Assembly (NCBI RefSeq): GCF_017654315.1
Contig: NZ_CP072203.1
Location: 2,604,001 to 2,668,000, forward strand
Direction: 5' to 3'
DNA from: Gordonia polyisoprenivorans
Lineage (GTDB): Bacteria > Actinomycetota > Actinomycetes > Mycobacteriales > Mycobacteriaceae
Length of the DNA: 64,000 nt
The translations under genes were made by a program, and so were the position numbers. Below are positions 29,965 through 39,100 of the stretch, piece after piece (positions within the stretch are counted from its first letter, which is position 1; every line of letters starts with the position of its first letter). The notes beneath the pieces were generated by a model. It was not told the DNA's origin. It made no database searches and was given only the letters and a program-made list of their open reading frames with translations.

Positions 29965-31901
29965 GGGGTGTCACCGGCCACGGCATTCTCCAGAGCGGCC
30001 GCCGACTCGCGGCTGAGGAGATAGTCCTGATGCATGATCCGGGTGGTCAAGCGCGGGGCGAAACGGTGGCCCAGGTCGGCGAGGTCACCCAGTGGTGTCG
30101 ACACCCGTTGTGGCCGGCGCAGAATCGCTTCCAGCACGCGCGAGGCACCCTTGTCGACCGACCACACCCCGGCCGAGTCCCGGTACTGCTCGGTCGGCGC
30201 GATCATGCGTGTCCGAACCAGCGGGAGCCGCACATGGGAGACCGTCACGTGATCGGACAAGGTCTCGGCGGCGACCGAATCGCTGAACGCCTCCAGTGCC
30301 GCCTTCGACGCCGCGTACGCGCCGAACCGGGCGCCGCGCGCCTGCACGGCGATCGAGGTGACGTTGACGATGTGGCCACTGCCGCGTTCGACCATATGCG
30401 GCAGCAACGCCAGCACCAGATTGACCGCACCGAAGTAGTTGACCGCCATCACTCGGTGATAGTCGTGGGAGCGATCGACGGCGTTGATGGTCGCCCGACG
30501 GATGGAACGGCCGGCATTGTTGACCAGGATATCGACGTGACCGTGGTCGACGATGACGGTCTTCACCATGGCGCGCACCGACTCCTCGTCGGTGATGTCA
30601 CAGACGAACGGGAACGCCTGTCCGCGAGGGAGTCCGGGCTTGGGTGTTGCCGAATTCACCTCGAGTGCCGTGGATTCCAGCTCCTCGGCGTGACGCGCCA
30701 CGATCAGCGCCGTGGCACCTCGCTCGACGCACATGCGGGCGGTGGCCTTGCCGATACCGGACGAGCCGCCGGTGATCAGGACGACCTTGCCGACGAGCGG
30801 ACCGCGCGGGTCGGATCGCCGATGACGCGCCGGGTCGAGTGCGCGCTCCCAGTACCGCCAGAGCAAGGGCGCGTAGTCGTCGAATTCCGGTGGGCGAATC
30901 CCGAATCGGGCCAGCCGTGCGATGGTCAGGTCGGAGCGGAACGTCACGGGCAGGTCCATGCCGTCGAGCAGGGCGGGTGGGATACCGACCTGGCGGGCGA
31001 TGAGGTTGCGGCCGAGGCGTAACGGGGGAGTGCCGGCCAACGACGTGGCGCGTCCGACGATCTGGTGGGGGATCGCGTTGATGCCCTTGGGGGCTCGCAG
31101 GGATGGGGCCAGCGCGTTGTACATCTCGGTGATCGACACTTCGCGGCGGTCCCCGAGGTGATACACCCGGCCGCCGGATTCCGGGTCGAGACCGATCAGG
31201 GCGACGAGGGCGTCGACCACATAGTCCACCGGCACCATGTTGATGCGTCCGAGGTCGGGAAACGGGAGACGCAGTGCCGCAGGTAGTTTCCCCAGCAGGC
31301 GAAGATGGCCGAAGAAGTAGTACGGGCCGTCGATCTTGTCCATCTCGCCGGTACGGGAGTCGCCGACCACCACCGACGGGCGATACACACGCCAGCGCAA
31401 ACCCGCACGCTCGCGAATGACCTTCTCGGCCTCGAATTTGGTGCGGTGGTAGGGCGTCGGGAAGGACTGGCCCAGATCGAAGTCTTGCTCGGTGAACTCG
31501 CCCGCGTGATCACCGGCCACCGCGATCGACGAGATGTGATGGCACATCGCATCATGGGCGACGGCGAAGTCCGCGACCCGTGCGGTGCCCTCCACGTTCG
31601 CGGCATGCTGGCTGGCCGCGTCGGCTGCCATGTCGTAGATCGCAGCGAGATGGACGACGTGGTCGACCTCGATGTCGTCGTCGACTCCGAGGCCGTCGAC
31701 GGTGAGATCCCCGATGATCGGGTGGACGCGGTGCGAACCGGGGAAGCTACGCACGGTGTCGACGAACCGGGGCAGGGAGCCCTGGCGGACGAGCGCGTGG
31801 ATCTGCGCGTCGGGATCGGTTGCGAGTAGTTGTCTGATGACGCGGCGTCCGATGAATCCGCTGCCACCGGTCACAAAGTACGAGGTCACGGTGAACTCCA
31901 T
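29961..31901 (-). CDS. acrA1: AcrA1/FCR1-like two-domain fatty acyl-CoA reductase
   Basis: This fusion of two SDR domains has 646 aa. The N-terminal extended SDR has VTGGSGFIGRR and the active-site pair Y-x3-K in YHRTKFEAEK (about residue 155). The C-terminal classical SDR (about 370-646) has LITGGSSGIGKATA, NNAGRSI, and catalytic S and YAASK. This matches Rv3391 (AcrA1/FCR1), which reduces acyl-CoA to fatty alcohol for wax esters. In M. tuberculosis it is also near imuB. An inverted repeat lies upstream at 31928-31945. Confidence 0.9.
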   Translation of the reverse strand: MEFTVTSYFVTGGSGFIGRRVIRQLLATDPDAQIHALVRQGSLPRFVDTVRSFPGSHRVHPIIGDLTVDGLGVDDDIEVDHVVHLAAIYDMAADAASQHAANVEGTARVADFAVAHDAMCHHISSIAVAGDHAGEFTEQDFDLGQSFPTPYHRTKFEAEKVIRERAGLRWRVYRPSVVVGDSRTGEMDKIDGPYYFFGHLRLLGKLPAALRLPFPDLGRINMVPVDYVVDALVALIGLDPESGGRVYHLGDRREVSITEMYNALAPSLRAPKGINAIPHQIVGRATSLAGTPPLRLGRNLIARQVGIPPALLDGMDLPVTFRSDLTIARLARFGIRPPEFDDYAPLLWRYWERALDPARHRRSDPRGPLVGKVVLITGGSSGIGKATARMCVERGATALIVARHAEELESTALEVNSATPKPGLPRGQAFPFVCDITDEESVRAMVKTVIVDHGHVDILVNNAGRSIRRATINAVDRSHDYHRVMAVNYFGAVNLVLALLPHMVERGSGHIVNVTSIAVQARGARFGAYAASKAALEAFSDSVAAETLSDHVTVSHVRLPLVRTRMIAPTEQYRDSAGVWSVDKGASRVLEAILRRPQRVSTPLGDLADLGHRFAPRLTTRIMHQDYLLSRESAAALENAVAGDTP

Positions 31902-31927
31902 GTTCGCAGGCTGACGAAAAACACCAT

Positions 31928-31945
31928 TCTTACCGGACAGTAAGA
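31928..31945. promoter_or_regulatory. 6-6-6 inverted repeat upstream of acrA1
   Basis: TCTTAC-CGGACA-GTAAGA is a perfect 6-bp palindrome with 6-bp spacer, 26 bp before the acrA1 start. A site of this size suits a TetR-type regulator; whether the TetR at 32112 binds it is unknown, because it differs from the palindrome at 32054. Confidence 0.5.
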
Positions 31946-32053
31946 TCGGTGTGCTGGTTCACACCCTGTCACTCCGAGCCATCGCAGGCAAGGGTCTGGT
32001 GGCTCGCGCGGCGGTCGGTGCGCCACAGGCATAGAGGCTCGCGGATTAATTTT

Positions 32054-32083
32054 CCACCCCTGGTAAATGATTGCCAGGGGTGG
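32054..32083. promoter_or_regulatory. Probable TetR operator, 10-10-10 palindrome
   Basis: Arms CCACCCCTGG (32054-32063) and CCAGGGGTGG (32074-32083) are perfectly complementary around a 10-bp AT-rich spacer. The site is 28 bp before the tetR start, in the divergent region shared with acrA1, so it probably mediates autoregulation. Confidence 0.75.
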
Positions 32084-32111
32084 TAGTTTTGCGGTGGTGG
32101 CGGCTACTTCC

Positions 32112-32696
32112 ATGATCGCGCGCGTGCGTCGGCAGCAAATGATCGAAGCTGCTGTCGAGGTCATCGACCAGATCGGCGTCAGCCAGGCGTCACTGGTGCG
32201 CATCGCACGACAGATGGGTGTCAGCCGCAAGCTGATCACCTATCATTTCGACAGTCGCGCAGCACTTTTCGCGGCGGTTGTCGAGCAGATCTATGATCTC
32301 GGCCGCAGTGAGGTCCAGCCAGAGGCCAAAGCGGCGCGGTCACCGGAGGCGATGCTCACGGCGTTCATCCGCGGCAGCATCGCCTTTTACGCTCGCCACG
32401 TGCGAGAGATGAGAGTTCTCTCGGCGCTGTATGCGTCCGACGATCCCGACGCCCCGAACCGCGACGAGAGCGATCATCACCGAGAGGAGATGACAGCGGT
32501 GGATGCGATCCTCACCGCCGGGCAGGAAGCCGGCCTGTTCCGGACCTTCGACGTGGGGCTGGCCGCCGATCTCGTGCGCGTCACGCTCGACCTCGGGCTG
32601 CGTCGGATCATCGCCGGCGATCCGCCGGCGGCGGTGGCCGAGGAACTCGACCGATTCGTGCTGCCGGGGCTACGCGCCGAGCAGTCGCGGATCTGA
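32112..32696 (+). CDS. TetR-family transcriptional regulator
   Basis: The protein is 194 aa. The N-terminal HTH reads MIEAAVEVIDQIGVSQASLVRIARQMGVSRKLITYHFDSRAALFAAVV (about residues 10-57), the standard TetR pattern with YHF at the end of the recognition helix. The ligand domain is all-helical. It is divergent from acrA1 and followed 61 bp later by a lipoprotein esterase, so it may control one or both. Start ATG 32112 is one option; GTG 32094 and 32097 are also in frame. Two perfect 14-bp repeats lie at its 3' end. Confidence 0.9.
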   Translation: MIARVRRQQMIEAAVEVIDQIGVSQASLVRIARQMGVSRKLITYHFDSRAALFAAVVEQIYDLGRSEVQPEAKAARSPEAMLTAFIRGSIAFYARHVREMRVLSALYASDDPDAPNRDESDHHREEMTAVDAILTAGQEAGLFRTFDVGLAADLVRVTLDLGLRRIIAGDPPAAVAEELDRFVLPGLRAEQSRI

Positions 32697-32714
32697 CCAC
32701 GCGGATCTGACCAC
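32687..32714 (+). repeat. 14-bp perfect tandem duplication
   Basis: GCGGATCTGACCAC occurs at 32687-32700 and 32701-32714, with a degenerate third copy following. The tetR stop codon lies in the first copy. Confidence 0.8.
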
Positions 32715-32757
32715 CGCGGATTCGACACCCGCAGATTCTCAGCCCACGGAGGGCGAC

Positions 32758-34374
32758 ATGACACAGTGCCTGAGACGAATGAGTTCGACCATCACGCTGC
32801 TCGCCGTCATCATCGTCGGCGGTGTGGCGTGCACGAGCACCGATGACTCCACACATGCTGCGCCGCTGCAGGTGTCGACCAGCAGCGGGACACTGCACGG
32901 CCACACGGTCGGGGCCACCCGTCAGTTCACCGGTGTCCGCTATGCCCAAGCGCCCACCGGGGATCGGCGCTGGGCGCCACCGGTCCCGGTGTCGGACCCG
33001 AAAGCCGATGTCGACGCCACCGGGGTGGCGCCCCAGTGCCCGCAGGCGGCGACGCCGGTACCGGGGAAGCCGCCGGCCACACAGGGCGAGGACTGTCTGT
33101 ACCTGAATGTGACCACGCCGCAACGGATTCCCGATGGCTCATCGCTACCGGTGATGGTGTGGTGGCACGGTGGTGGATATGTCAGCGGGTCCGGATCGTC
33201 TTACGACGCACAGCGTCTGGCCGACGCCGGTGACGTCGTCGTGGTGACGGTGAACTACCGGTTGGGGATCTTCGGCTATCTCGGACTGCCGGGACTCGCC
33301 GGATCCGGTGACTTCGGATTCGCCGATCAGCTCCAGTCGTTGCGCTGGGTACACGACAACGCCCGGGCATTCGGTGGCGATCCCGGCAATGTGACCGTGT
33401 TCGGTGAATCGGCGGGCGGCATGTCGGCCTGTGCGGCCCTGACCTCACCGGCCGCCAAGGGACTCATCGACAAGGCCATCATCGAGTCCGGTTCGTGCGC
33501 ATTGGATTTCCCCACCGGAAGTCTGTTCCCCGGAGTCCCGCAATCACGTCCGTATACGCCCCTCGAACAATCGGAGGCCACCGGTGTGCAGGTCGCGGCA
33601 TCGCTGGGCTGTGCCGGTGCCGACACCGTGGGTTGTCTTCGGGACCTGCCCGTCGAGAAACTGCTGACCCAGAACGAGACGTTCTCGAACGGACTCGCCT
33701 ACGGCACCGCGCTGCTGCCCACGAGTCCGGCCACGGCCGTCGCCGACGGCAACACCCTGCGTATCCCGGTCATTACCGGCGGAAACGCCGAAGAGAACGG
33801 CGCCTTCACCGCGGGTGCGGTGACGGCAGACCCGCACGCCTACACCGCCGAGTCCTATCCGGCCGACCTACGGGCCGCTTACGGGGACCGGGCACAAGAC
33901 GTCGCCGCGCGGTATCCGCTGTCGTCGTTCTCGTCGGCGCCGGCCGCACTGGCGCGGGTGTTCACCGATTCGGGCTGGTCCTGCCCGACCCTCCGAGCGG
34001 CGCACGACTTGTCCAAACACGCGACGACCTTCACCTACGAATTCGCCGATGCGACAGGGCCGAACGTGAGCGGTGGGGACAATCCGGCAGTGCCCAAGGC
34101 GGCTTTTCACGCCGACGAATTGCCGTACCTGTTCGACCTGAACGGCACCAACCTCGTTCCGCATCCTCCCCAGTCCACGCTGTCGGCGGCGATGATCGAA
34201 TACTGGACGTCGTTCGCGCATTCGGGCACTCCCACGGCCGCCGACCAGCCGCAGTGGCCGTCGGTGTCGGCGGCGAGCGGTCCGGTGCAGTCCTTCGCGG
34301 CCGACGGAGTGCACGGCGTCGACTTCCGTGCCGAGCACCAGTGCGACTTCTGGGATTCGGTGCCGATCACATAG
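32758..34374 (+). CDS. Secreted lipoprotein type-B carboxylesterase
   Basis: This alpha/beta-hydrolase has 538 aa. The N-terminal signal has a lipobox-like GGVAC (Cys at about residue 23), predicting an acylated exported protein. The carboxylesterase-B signatures are EDCLYLNV and the nucleophile elbow FGESAGGMS; the oxyanion loop is HGGGY. Glu is in GGNAEENGAF and the catalytic His in FHADELPYLF. Likely substrates are short esters or lipids. GGAGGG precedes ATG 32758. A 21-bp repeat array starts 6 bp after its stop. Confidence 0.92.
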   Translation: MTQCLRRMSSTITLLAVIIVGGVACTSTDDSTHAAPLQVSTSSGTLHGHTVGATRQFTGVRYAQAPTGDRRWAPPVPVSDPKADVDATGVAPQCPQAATPVPGKPPATQGEDCLYLNVTTPQRIPDGSSLPVMVWWHGGGYVSGSGSSYDAQRLADAGDVVVVTVNYRLGIFGYLGLPGLAGSGDFGFADQLQSLRWVHDNARAFGGDPGNVTVFGESAGGMSACAALTSPAAKGLIDKAIIESGSCALDFPTGSLFPGVPQSRPYTPLEQSEATGVQVAASLGCAGADTVGCLRDLPVEKLLTQNETFSNGLAYGTALLPTSPATAVADGNTLRIPVITGGNAEENGAFTAGAVTADPHAYTAESYPADLRAAYGDRAQDVAARYPLSSFSSAPAALARVFTDSGWSCPTLRAAHDLSKHATTFTYEFADATGPNVSGGDNPAVPKAAFHADELPYLFDLNGTNLVPHPPQSTLSAAMIEYWTSFAHSGTPTAADQPQWPSVSAASGPVQSFAADGVHGVDFRAEHQCDFWDSVPIT

Positions 34375-34379
34375 TCGCC

Positions 34380-34529
34380 GACAGCGCTCTCCACGCCGCC
34401 GACAGCGCCCTCCATGACGCCGACAGCGCTCTCCACGCCGCCGACAGCGCCCACCACGACGTCGACAGCGCCTTCCACGACGCCGACAGCGCCCCGCGAA
34501 GCGCTGTCGCGAGTCTGGAGAGCGCTGTC
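34380..34529. repeat. 21-bp minisatellite, left array
   Basis: The core GACAGCGC starts at 34380, 34401, 34422, 34443, 34464 and 34485, exactly 21 bp apart. Units 1 and 3 are identical, and units 2 and 4 resemble each other, an alternating pattern. The array then inverts: GCGCTGTC at 34501 and 34522, again 21 bp apart. The turn-over point can form an 8-bp hairpin. Confidence 0.95.
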
Positions 34530-34530
34530 G
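34499..34530 (+). repeat. 32-bp segment, copy 1
   Basis: These 32 bp recur without mismatch at 35344-35375, on the other side of the VOC gene and in the same orientation. The segment starts AAGCGCTGTCGCGAG and includes two repeat cores. Confidence 0.9.
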
Positions 34531-34775
34531 CGGTGGGTTCTCGGCTCGCGACGAGGGGCTCGCGAACTGCGTGCTCGTCACATACGCCGGAGATCGGTGA
34601 CATACTCGGGTACGGCCTGCGGACGCCCGCCTTCTCCAGCGTTCATCCCGGCACGGTGAAGCTCCGCTGACAACACTTTCGAGTCCCGACGAGCTTCATC
34701 GGCGGCCCGGCGGCAATGGAGAACCCGACCTTCGATCACTGACGTATCGTCTACCGCCGCACCAGGAGTCGTCTC

Positions 34776-35297
34776 ATGGATAACCACCTCAGCCCCAAGG
34801 CCATGGCCGTCACGTTGCGGGCACGCCTCGCAGAATCGGACGTGACGATCACTCATTCGCGCGCGCTCGAAATCGTCGCGGCACAGTTGGGTTTCCGCGA
34901 CTGGAACACGTGTGCGGCAGCGTCGGAGAGTTTCTCCGATCCCATCACGGTTCCGATTGTGCGCACATTTCCCGGTGACGAGGCCGACCGCTTCTACCTC
35001 GACTTCCTCGGGTTCGGTGTGGACTGGGAGCATCGCTTCGAGCCGGGAATGCCCCTTTATCGCCAGGTGTCCCGGCACGGGTGCGTGCTGCATCTGTCCG
35101 AGCATCATGGCGATGCCACACCCGGATGTGCGGTGCGCATCCGCGTGCGTGACGCCGCTGCTCTGCAGCGTCGGCTGCATGACAGCACGATCTACCCGTT
35201 GCGGATCGGACTCGTCCACGAGCCGGGGCAGGACGAGGTCCGAGTGCCCGATCCCTTCGGCAATCGACTGATCTTCTTCACGCCCACAGGGCAATAG
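34776..35297 (+). CDS. Glyoxalase/bleomycin-resistance (VOC) superfamily protein
   Basis: The protein is 173 aa. An N-terminal helical domain (about 1-50, LSPKAMAVTLRARLAESDVTITHSRALEIVAAQLGFRDWNTCAA) is typical of one group of glyoxalase-superfamily proteins. The VOC beta-alpha-beta fold follows, with FYLDFLGFGVDWEHRF, GCVLHLSEHHGD and VPDPFGNRLIFF. The fold can bind metal or sequester a drug; the substrate is unknown. AGGAG lies 7 nt before ATG. The gene stands alone, bracketed on both sides by 21-bp repeat arrays that share a 32-bp identical segment. Confidence 0.85.
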   Translation: MDNHLSPKAMAVTLRARLAESDVTITHSRALEIVAAQLGFRDWNTCAAASESFSDPITVPIVRTFPGDEADRFYLDFLGFGVDWEHRFEPGMPLYRQVSRHGCVLHLSEHHGDATPGCAVRIRVRDAAALQRRLHDSTIYPLRIGLVHEPGQDEVRVPDPFGNRLIFFTPTGQ

Positions 35298-35312
35298 TCG
35301 TCTGCGTCGACG

Positions 35313-35416
35313 GCGCTCGCCCACGCCTCGAGAGCGCTCGGTAAAGCGCTGTCGCGAGTCTGGAGAGCGCTGTCGGCGTTGTCCAGAGCGCTGTCGGCGT
35401 GGAGAAGGGCGCTGTC
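35313..35416. repeat. 21-bp minisatellite, right array
   Basis: The core GCGCTGTC starts at 35346, 35367, 35388 and 35409, exactly 21 bp apart. A degenerate pair GCGCTCG is at 35313 and 35334, also 21 bp apart, with a 12-bp phase shift before the main run. All are in the same orientation as the inverted end of the left array. Confidence 0.93.
35344..35375 (+). repeat. 32-bp segment, copy 2
   Basis: Exact copy of 34499-34530. Together the two copies form direct repeats flanking the VOC gene, 845 bp apart. Confidence 0.9.
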
Positions 35417-35473
35417 GACGGTGTGCGACGAACCCGGGTGACGGCACGCTCATCAGCGGAGGAAACTGTGTGC

Positions 35474-36049
35474 ATGCCCGTCGATGAATTGCTGAAGATC
35501 GGAACCGTGCGCACCATCGTCGCCTGGGGCGATCCGGTGTTGCATCGCGCGGCGCGCCCGGTGACCGACTTCGGCCCGGAATTGCAGACGCTGCTGGCCG
35601 ACATGTTCGCCACCAACACCGCGGCGTCCGGGGCGGGCCTGGCCGCGGCCCAGATCGGGGTGGACCTCGCGGTCTTCATCTACGACTGCGGCGACGAGAC
35701 CGGAACGCGACGGACCGGGGTTGTCTGCAATCCCCGCCTCGAACTGCCCGAGGGGCGCGACCGCCGCCTCGTCGACTACGACGAGGGGTGCCTGTCGTAT
35801 CCGGGCGCGTACGCCACCTTGCCGCGTCCGTCTGTCGCCACCTGCCACGGTGAGGACCAGTTCGGCGAGCCGGTGACGATCACCGCCGGCGGGCTGTTGG
35901 GCCGGTGTCTGCAACACGAGACTGATCATCTGGCCGGAATGGTGTTCGGCGATCGGCTCACCGCCCGGGCTCGCAAGGGGCTGCGACGGATGCGCGACGA
36001 GGTCGCCGACCGCTACCCCGACGACTGGCCCGTCTCGCCGAAGAGCTGA
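35474..36049 (+). CDS. def: Peptide deformylase
   Basis: Def removes the formyl group from nascent protein N-termini. The protein is 191 aa. All three motifs are present: GAGLAAAQIG, EGCLSYPG and the metal-binding QHETDHLAG. The first Cys and the two His residues bind the catalytic metal. ATG 35474 is 11 nt from GGAGGA; GTG 35468, 5 nt from it, is an equally good start and adds two residues. The 21-bp array ends about 57 bp upstream. The gene precedes dnaE2 by 54 bp; the SOS box lies in that gap. Confidence 0.94.
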   Translation: MPVDELLKIGTVRTIVAWGDPVLHRAARPVTDFGPELQTLLADMFATNTAASGAGLAAAQIGVDLAVFIYDCGDETGTRRTGVVCNPRLELPEGRDRRLVDYDEGCLSYPGAYATLPRPSVATCHGEDQFGEPVTITAGGLLGRCLQHETDHLAGMVFGDRLTARARKGLRRMRDEVADRYPDDWPVSPKS

Positions 36050-36077
36050 GGTGTCTAGGCAGCACCAACCACGTAAA

Positions 36078-36093
36078 TCGAACGCATGTTCTA
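36078..36093. promoter_or_regulatory. LexA SOS box of dnaE2
   Basis: TCGAAC-N4-GTTCTA matches TCGAAC-N4-GTTCGA at 11 of 12 positions. It overlaps the -10 element by 2 bp. Confidence 0.9.
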
Positions 36094-36097
36094 TACT
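36092..36097 (+). promoter_or_regulatory. -10 of dnaE2 (leaderless)
   Basis: TATACT ends 6 nt before GTG 36104, so the mRNA probably begins at the start codon. There is no ribosome site, and the -35 region is weak. Confidence 0.65.
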
Positions 36098-36103
36098 CGA
36101 TGA

Positions 36104-39100
36104 GTGGGTTGGAATCATGGACCGCCGACCTGGTCGGAGATGGAGCGAGTGCTCTCCGGCCGCTCGCGAGCCGGTGAGCGGCCCGGTGAGTTCTTCGGCC
36201 CCGGTGACGGCGGTGACTCCCCGGCATGGTCGCGTAAACGCGGACCCTATGTCGCGCCCGAGATCGATCAGGAACCCTCGGGTGTGCCCTACGCCGAACT
36301 GCACGCGCACAGTGCCTACAGCTTTCTCGACGGGGCGTCGATGCCCGAGGAGATGGTCGCCGAGGCGCAGCGCCTCGATCTGAAGGCATTGTCGATCACC
36401 GATCACGACGGTTTCTACGGAGTTGTCCGATTTGCCGAGGCCGCAAGGGAATTCGGGATGCCGACGGTCTTCGGCGCCGAGCTGTCCCTGCAGCCCGATG
36501 TGGCGCGGACCGGTGTCAACGACCCGCCGGGCGAGCACCTGCTCGTCCTGGCCCGAGACGGAGAGGGCTATCGCAGGCTCTCGCGGCTGATCGCCGACGC
36601 GCACATGACCGGCGGCGAGAAGGGTCTGCTGCGCTACGACCCCGACCGCCTGACCGACCATGGCGGTCATTGGCTCGTGCTCACCGGCTGCCGCAAGGGG
36701 TCGGTGCGCCGAGCCCTCGAGCGGGGCGGACGCACGGCTGCGCAGAAAGCGCTCGGCGATCTCGTCGACCGTTACGGCCGCGACGGTGTGGCCGTCGAAC
36801 TCACCGCCACCGGCCAGCCCGACGACGACGAACGCAACGCCGTATTGTCCTCTCTGGCCCGTCTGTTCGCGTTGCCGACGGTGGCCACCACCGGTGCGCA
36901 TTTCGCCGGTCCGCCCCAGCGACGTCTGGCGATGGCGATGGCCGCGGTTCGCGCCCGCACCGACATCGACACCATCGCCGGGTGGATGCCCGGGGTCGGC
37001 GGTGCGCATCTGCGCAGCGGTGACGAGATGGCGCGATTGCTGTCCGCGCATCCGGAGGCCATCGACAACGCGGTGCACATCGCCGGTGACTGTGCCTTCG
37101 AATTGGGTTTGATCGCACCGCAATTGCCACCCTTTGACGTGCCCGACGGTCACACCGAGGCCACCTGGCTGCGTCACCTCACGATGACCCGGGCACTCGG
37201 CCGATACGGCACGCCCGCCCAACATCCACAGGCCTACCGGCAGATCGAACACGAACTCGCGATCATCGAAACGCTCACGTTCCCCGGCTATTTCCTGGTC
37301 GTCGCCGACATCGTCGATTTCTGCAAGAGCACCGACATCCTATGCCAGGGCCGCGGCAGTGCCGCGAACTCCGCGGTCTGTTATGCGTTGGGTATCACCA
37401 ACGTCGACCCGGTCGCCAACGAGTTGTTGTTCGAACGGTTCCTCGCTCCCGAGCGTGACGGCCCGCCCGACATCGACGTCGACATCGAGTCCGACCGTCG
37501 GGAAGAGGCCATCCAGTACGTCTATCGCCGGTACGGCCGTGACTACAGCGCACAGGTGGCCAATGTGATCACCTATCGCGGCAAGTCCTCGATCCGTGAC
37601 ATGGCCCGTGCTCTGGGATATGCACCGGGACAACAGGATGCGTGGGCCAAGATGCCCGACCACGCGCCTGCCGACGTCACGCGTCTGGCGGGTGAGATCG
37701 CCGGTATGCCCAGGCATCTGGGTATCCACTCGGGCGGGATGGTGATCTGTGATCGGCCGATCGCCGACGTGTGCCCCACCGAGTGGGCCCGGATGGCCGA
37801 TCGTAGTGTGCTGCAATGGGACAAAGATGACTGTGCGGCAATCGGTCTGGTGAAATTCGATCTGCTGGGGCTGGGTATGCTCTCGGCGCTGCACTATGCG
37901 ATCGACCTGGTTGGCGAGCACAAGGGCATCCACGTCGATCTGGCGCAGCTCGATCTCACCGAGGAAGCCGTCTACGACATGCTCTGCCGCGCCGACTCGG
38001 TGGGGGTGTTCCAGGTCGAGTCGCGCGCTCAGATGGCCACGTTGCCCCGTCTCAAACCGCGCTGTTTCTACGATCTCGTGGTCGAGGTGGCGCTGATCCG
38101 GCCCGGGCCGATTCAGGGCGGGTCGGTGCATCCCTACATCCGCCGCCGTAACGGCGACGAGCCGGTCACCGTCGAACACCCGTCGATGCTCGGGGCTCTC
38201 GAACGCACACTGGGGGTTCCGCTGTTTCAGGAGCAACTCATGCAACTCGCGGTGGACGTGGCGGGGTTCGACGCCTCCGAGGCCGATCAGCTGCGCCGGG
38301 CGATGGGCTCCAAGCGCTCGCCGGAGAAGATGCAACGGTTGCGTCAACGGTTCTACGAGGGCATGCGCAGCACCCACGGCATCACCGGGCAGGCTGCCGA
38401 CCACATCTACGAGAAGATGGCGGCCTTCGCCAATTTCGGTTTCCCCGAGAGTCATTCGCAGAGTTTCGCGTCGCTGGTGTTCTATTCGTCGTGGTTCAAG
38501 CTGCATCATCCGGCGGCCTTCTGCGCAGCGTTGCTGCGTGCACAACCGATGGGGTTCTACTCACCGCAGTCCCTGGTCGCCGACGCCCGGCGGCACGGGG
38601 TGCGGGTACACCGGCCCGACATCAACCGCTCACTCGCCGAGGCGACGTTGGAGAACGCGGGGCTCGAGGTGCGGCTCGGTCTGGCTGCGGTCCGCGGGGT
38701 CGGCGAGGAGGTGGCCGAGCGTATCGTGCTCGCCCGCAACGCCGATGGTGATTTCACCGGGGTCACCGACCTGTCCCGGCGTGCCGCGTTGAGCACCCGT
38801 CAGCTCGAGGGACTCGCCGGTGCGGGCGCGTTCGACTGCTTCGGGCTGAGCCGACGCCAGGCCCTGTGGGAGGCCGGAGCCGCGTCGAGCGCCCGGGCCG
38901 AACACCTCGACCTGCATCAGGCGGCGGCGACCCCGACCCTGCCGGGCCTGTCCGACGTCGAATTGGCCGCGACCGATGCGTGGGCGACCGGGGTGACCCC
39001 GACGGCGTACCCCACCCAGTACCTGCGGCCGCGGCTCGACGCACTCGGCGTGATCCCCGCCGACGGGCTGTTGTCGGTACCCGACGGGTCGCGGGTGCTG

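Larger units (their letters stand above)
34375..34775. other. Intergenic region with 21-bp repeats between esterase and VOC gene
   Basis: No gene is supported in these 401 bp. The first part is the repeat array (34380-34529). ORFs that run through it on all frames are products of the 21-bp (7-codon) period and are not counted as genes. The end holds the VOC gene's ribosome site AGGAG (34764-34768) and perhaps a -10 TATCGT at 34745-34750. Confidence 0.7.

Noticed and set aside
33495..34670. Long plus-strand ORF with heptad repeats across the esterase 3' half and the left array
   Set aside because: It is a shadow of the esterase gene extended by the 21-bp period, which keeps all frames open. 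No domain and no ribosome site.
34776..35297. Integron-type gene cassette around the VOC gene
   Set aside because: No integrase gene and no attC-like imperfect palindromes; the flanking repeats are tandem 21-bp units.
34380..35416. CRISPR-like array
   Set aside because: Units are contiguous 21-bp repeats that themselves vary, without unique spacers, leader or cas genes.
35453..37252. 599-aa minus-strand ORF across def and dnaE2
   Set aside because: It crosses two real genes and the SOS promoter; composition typical of shadows.
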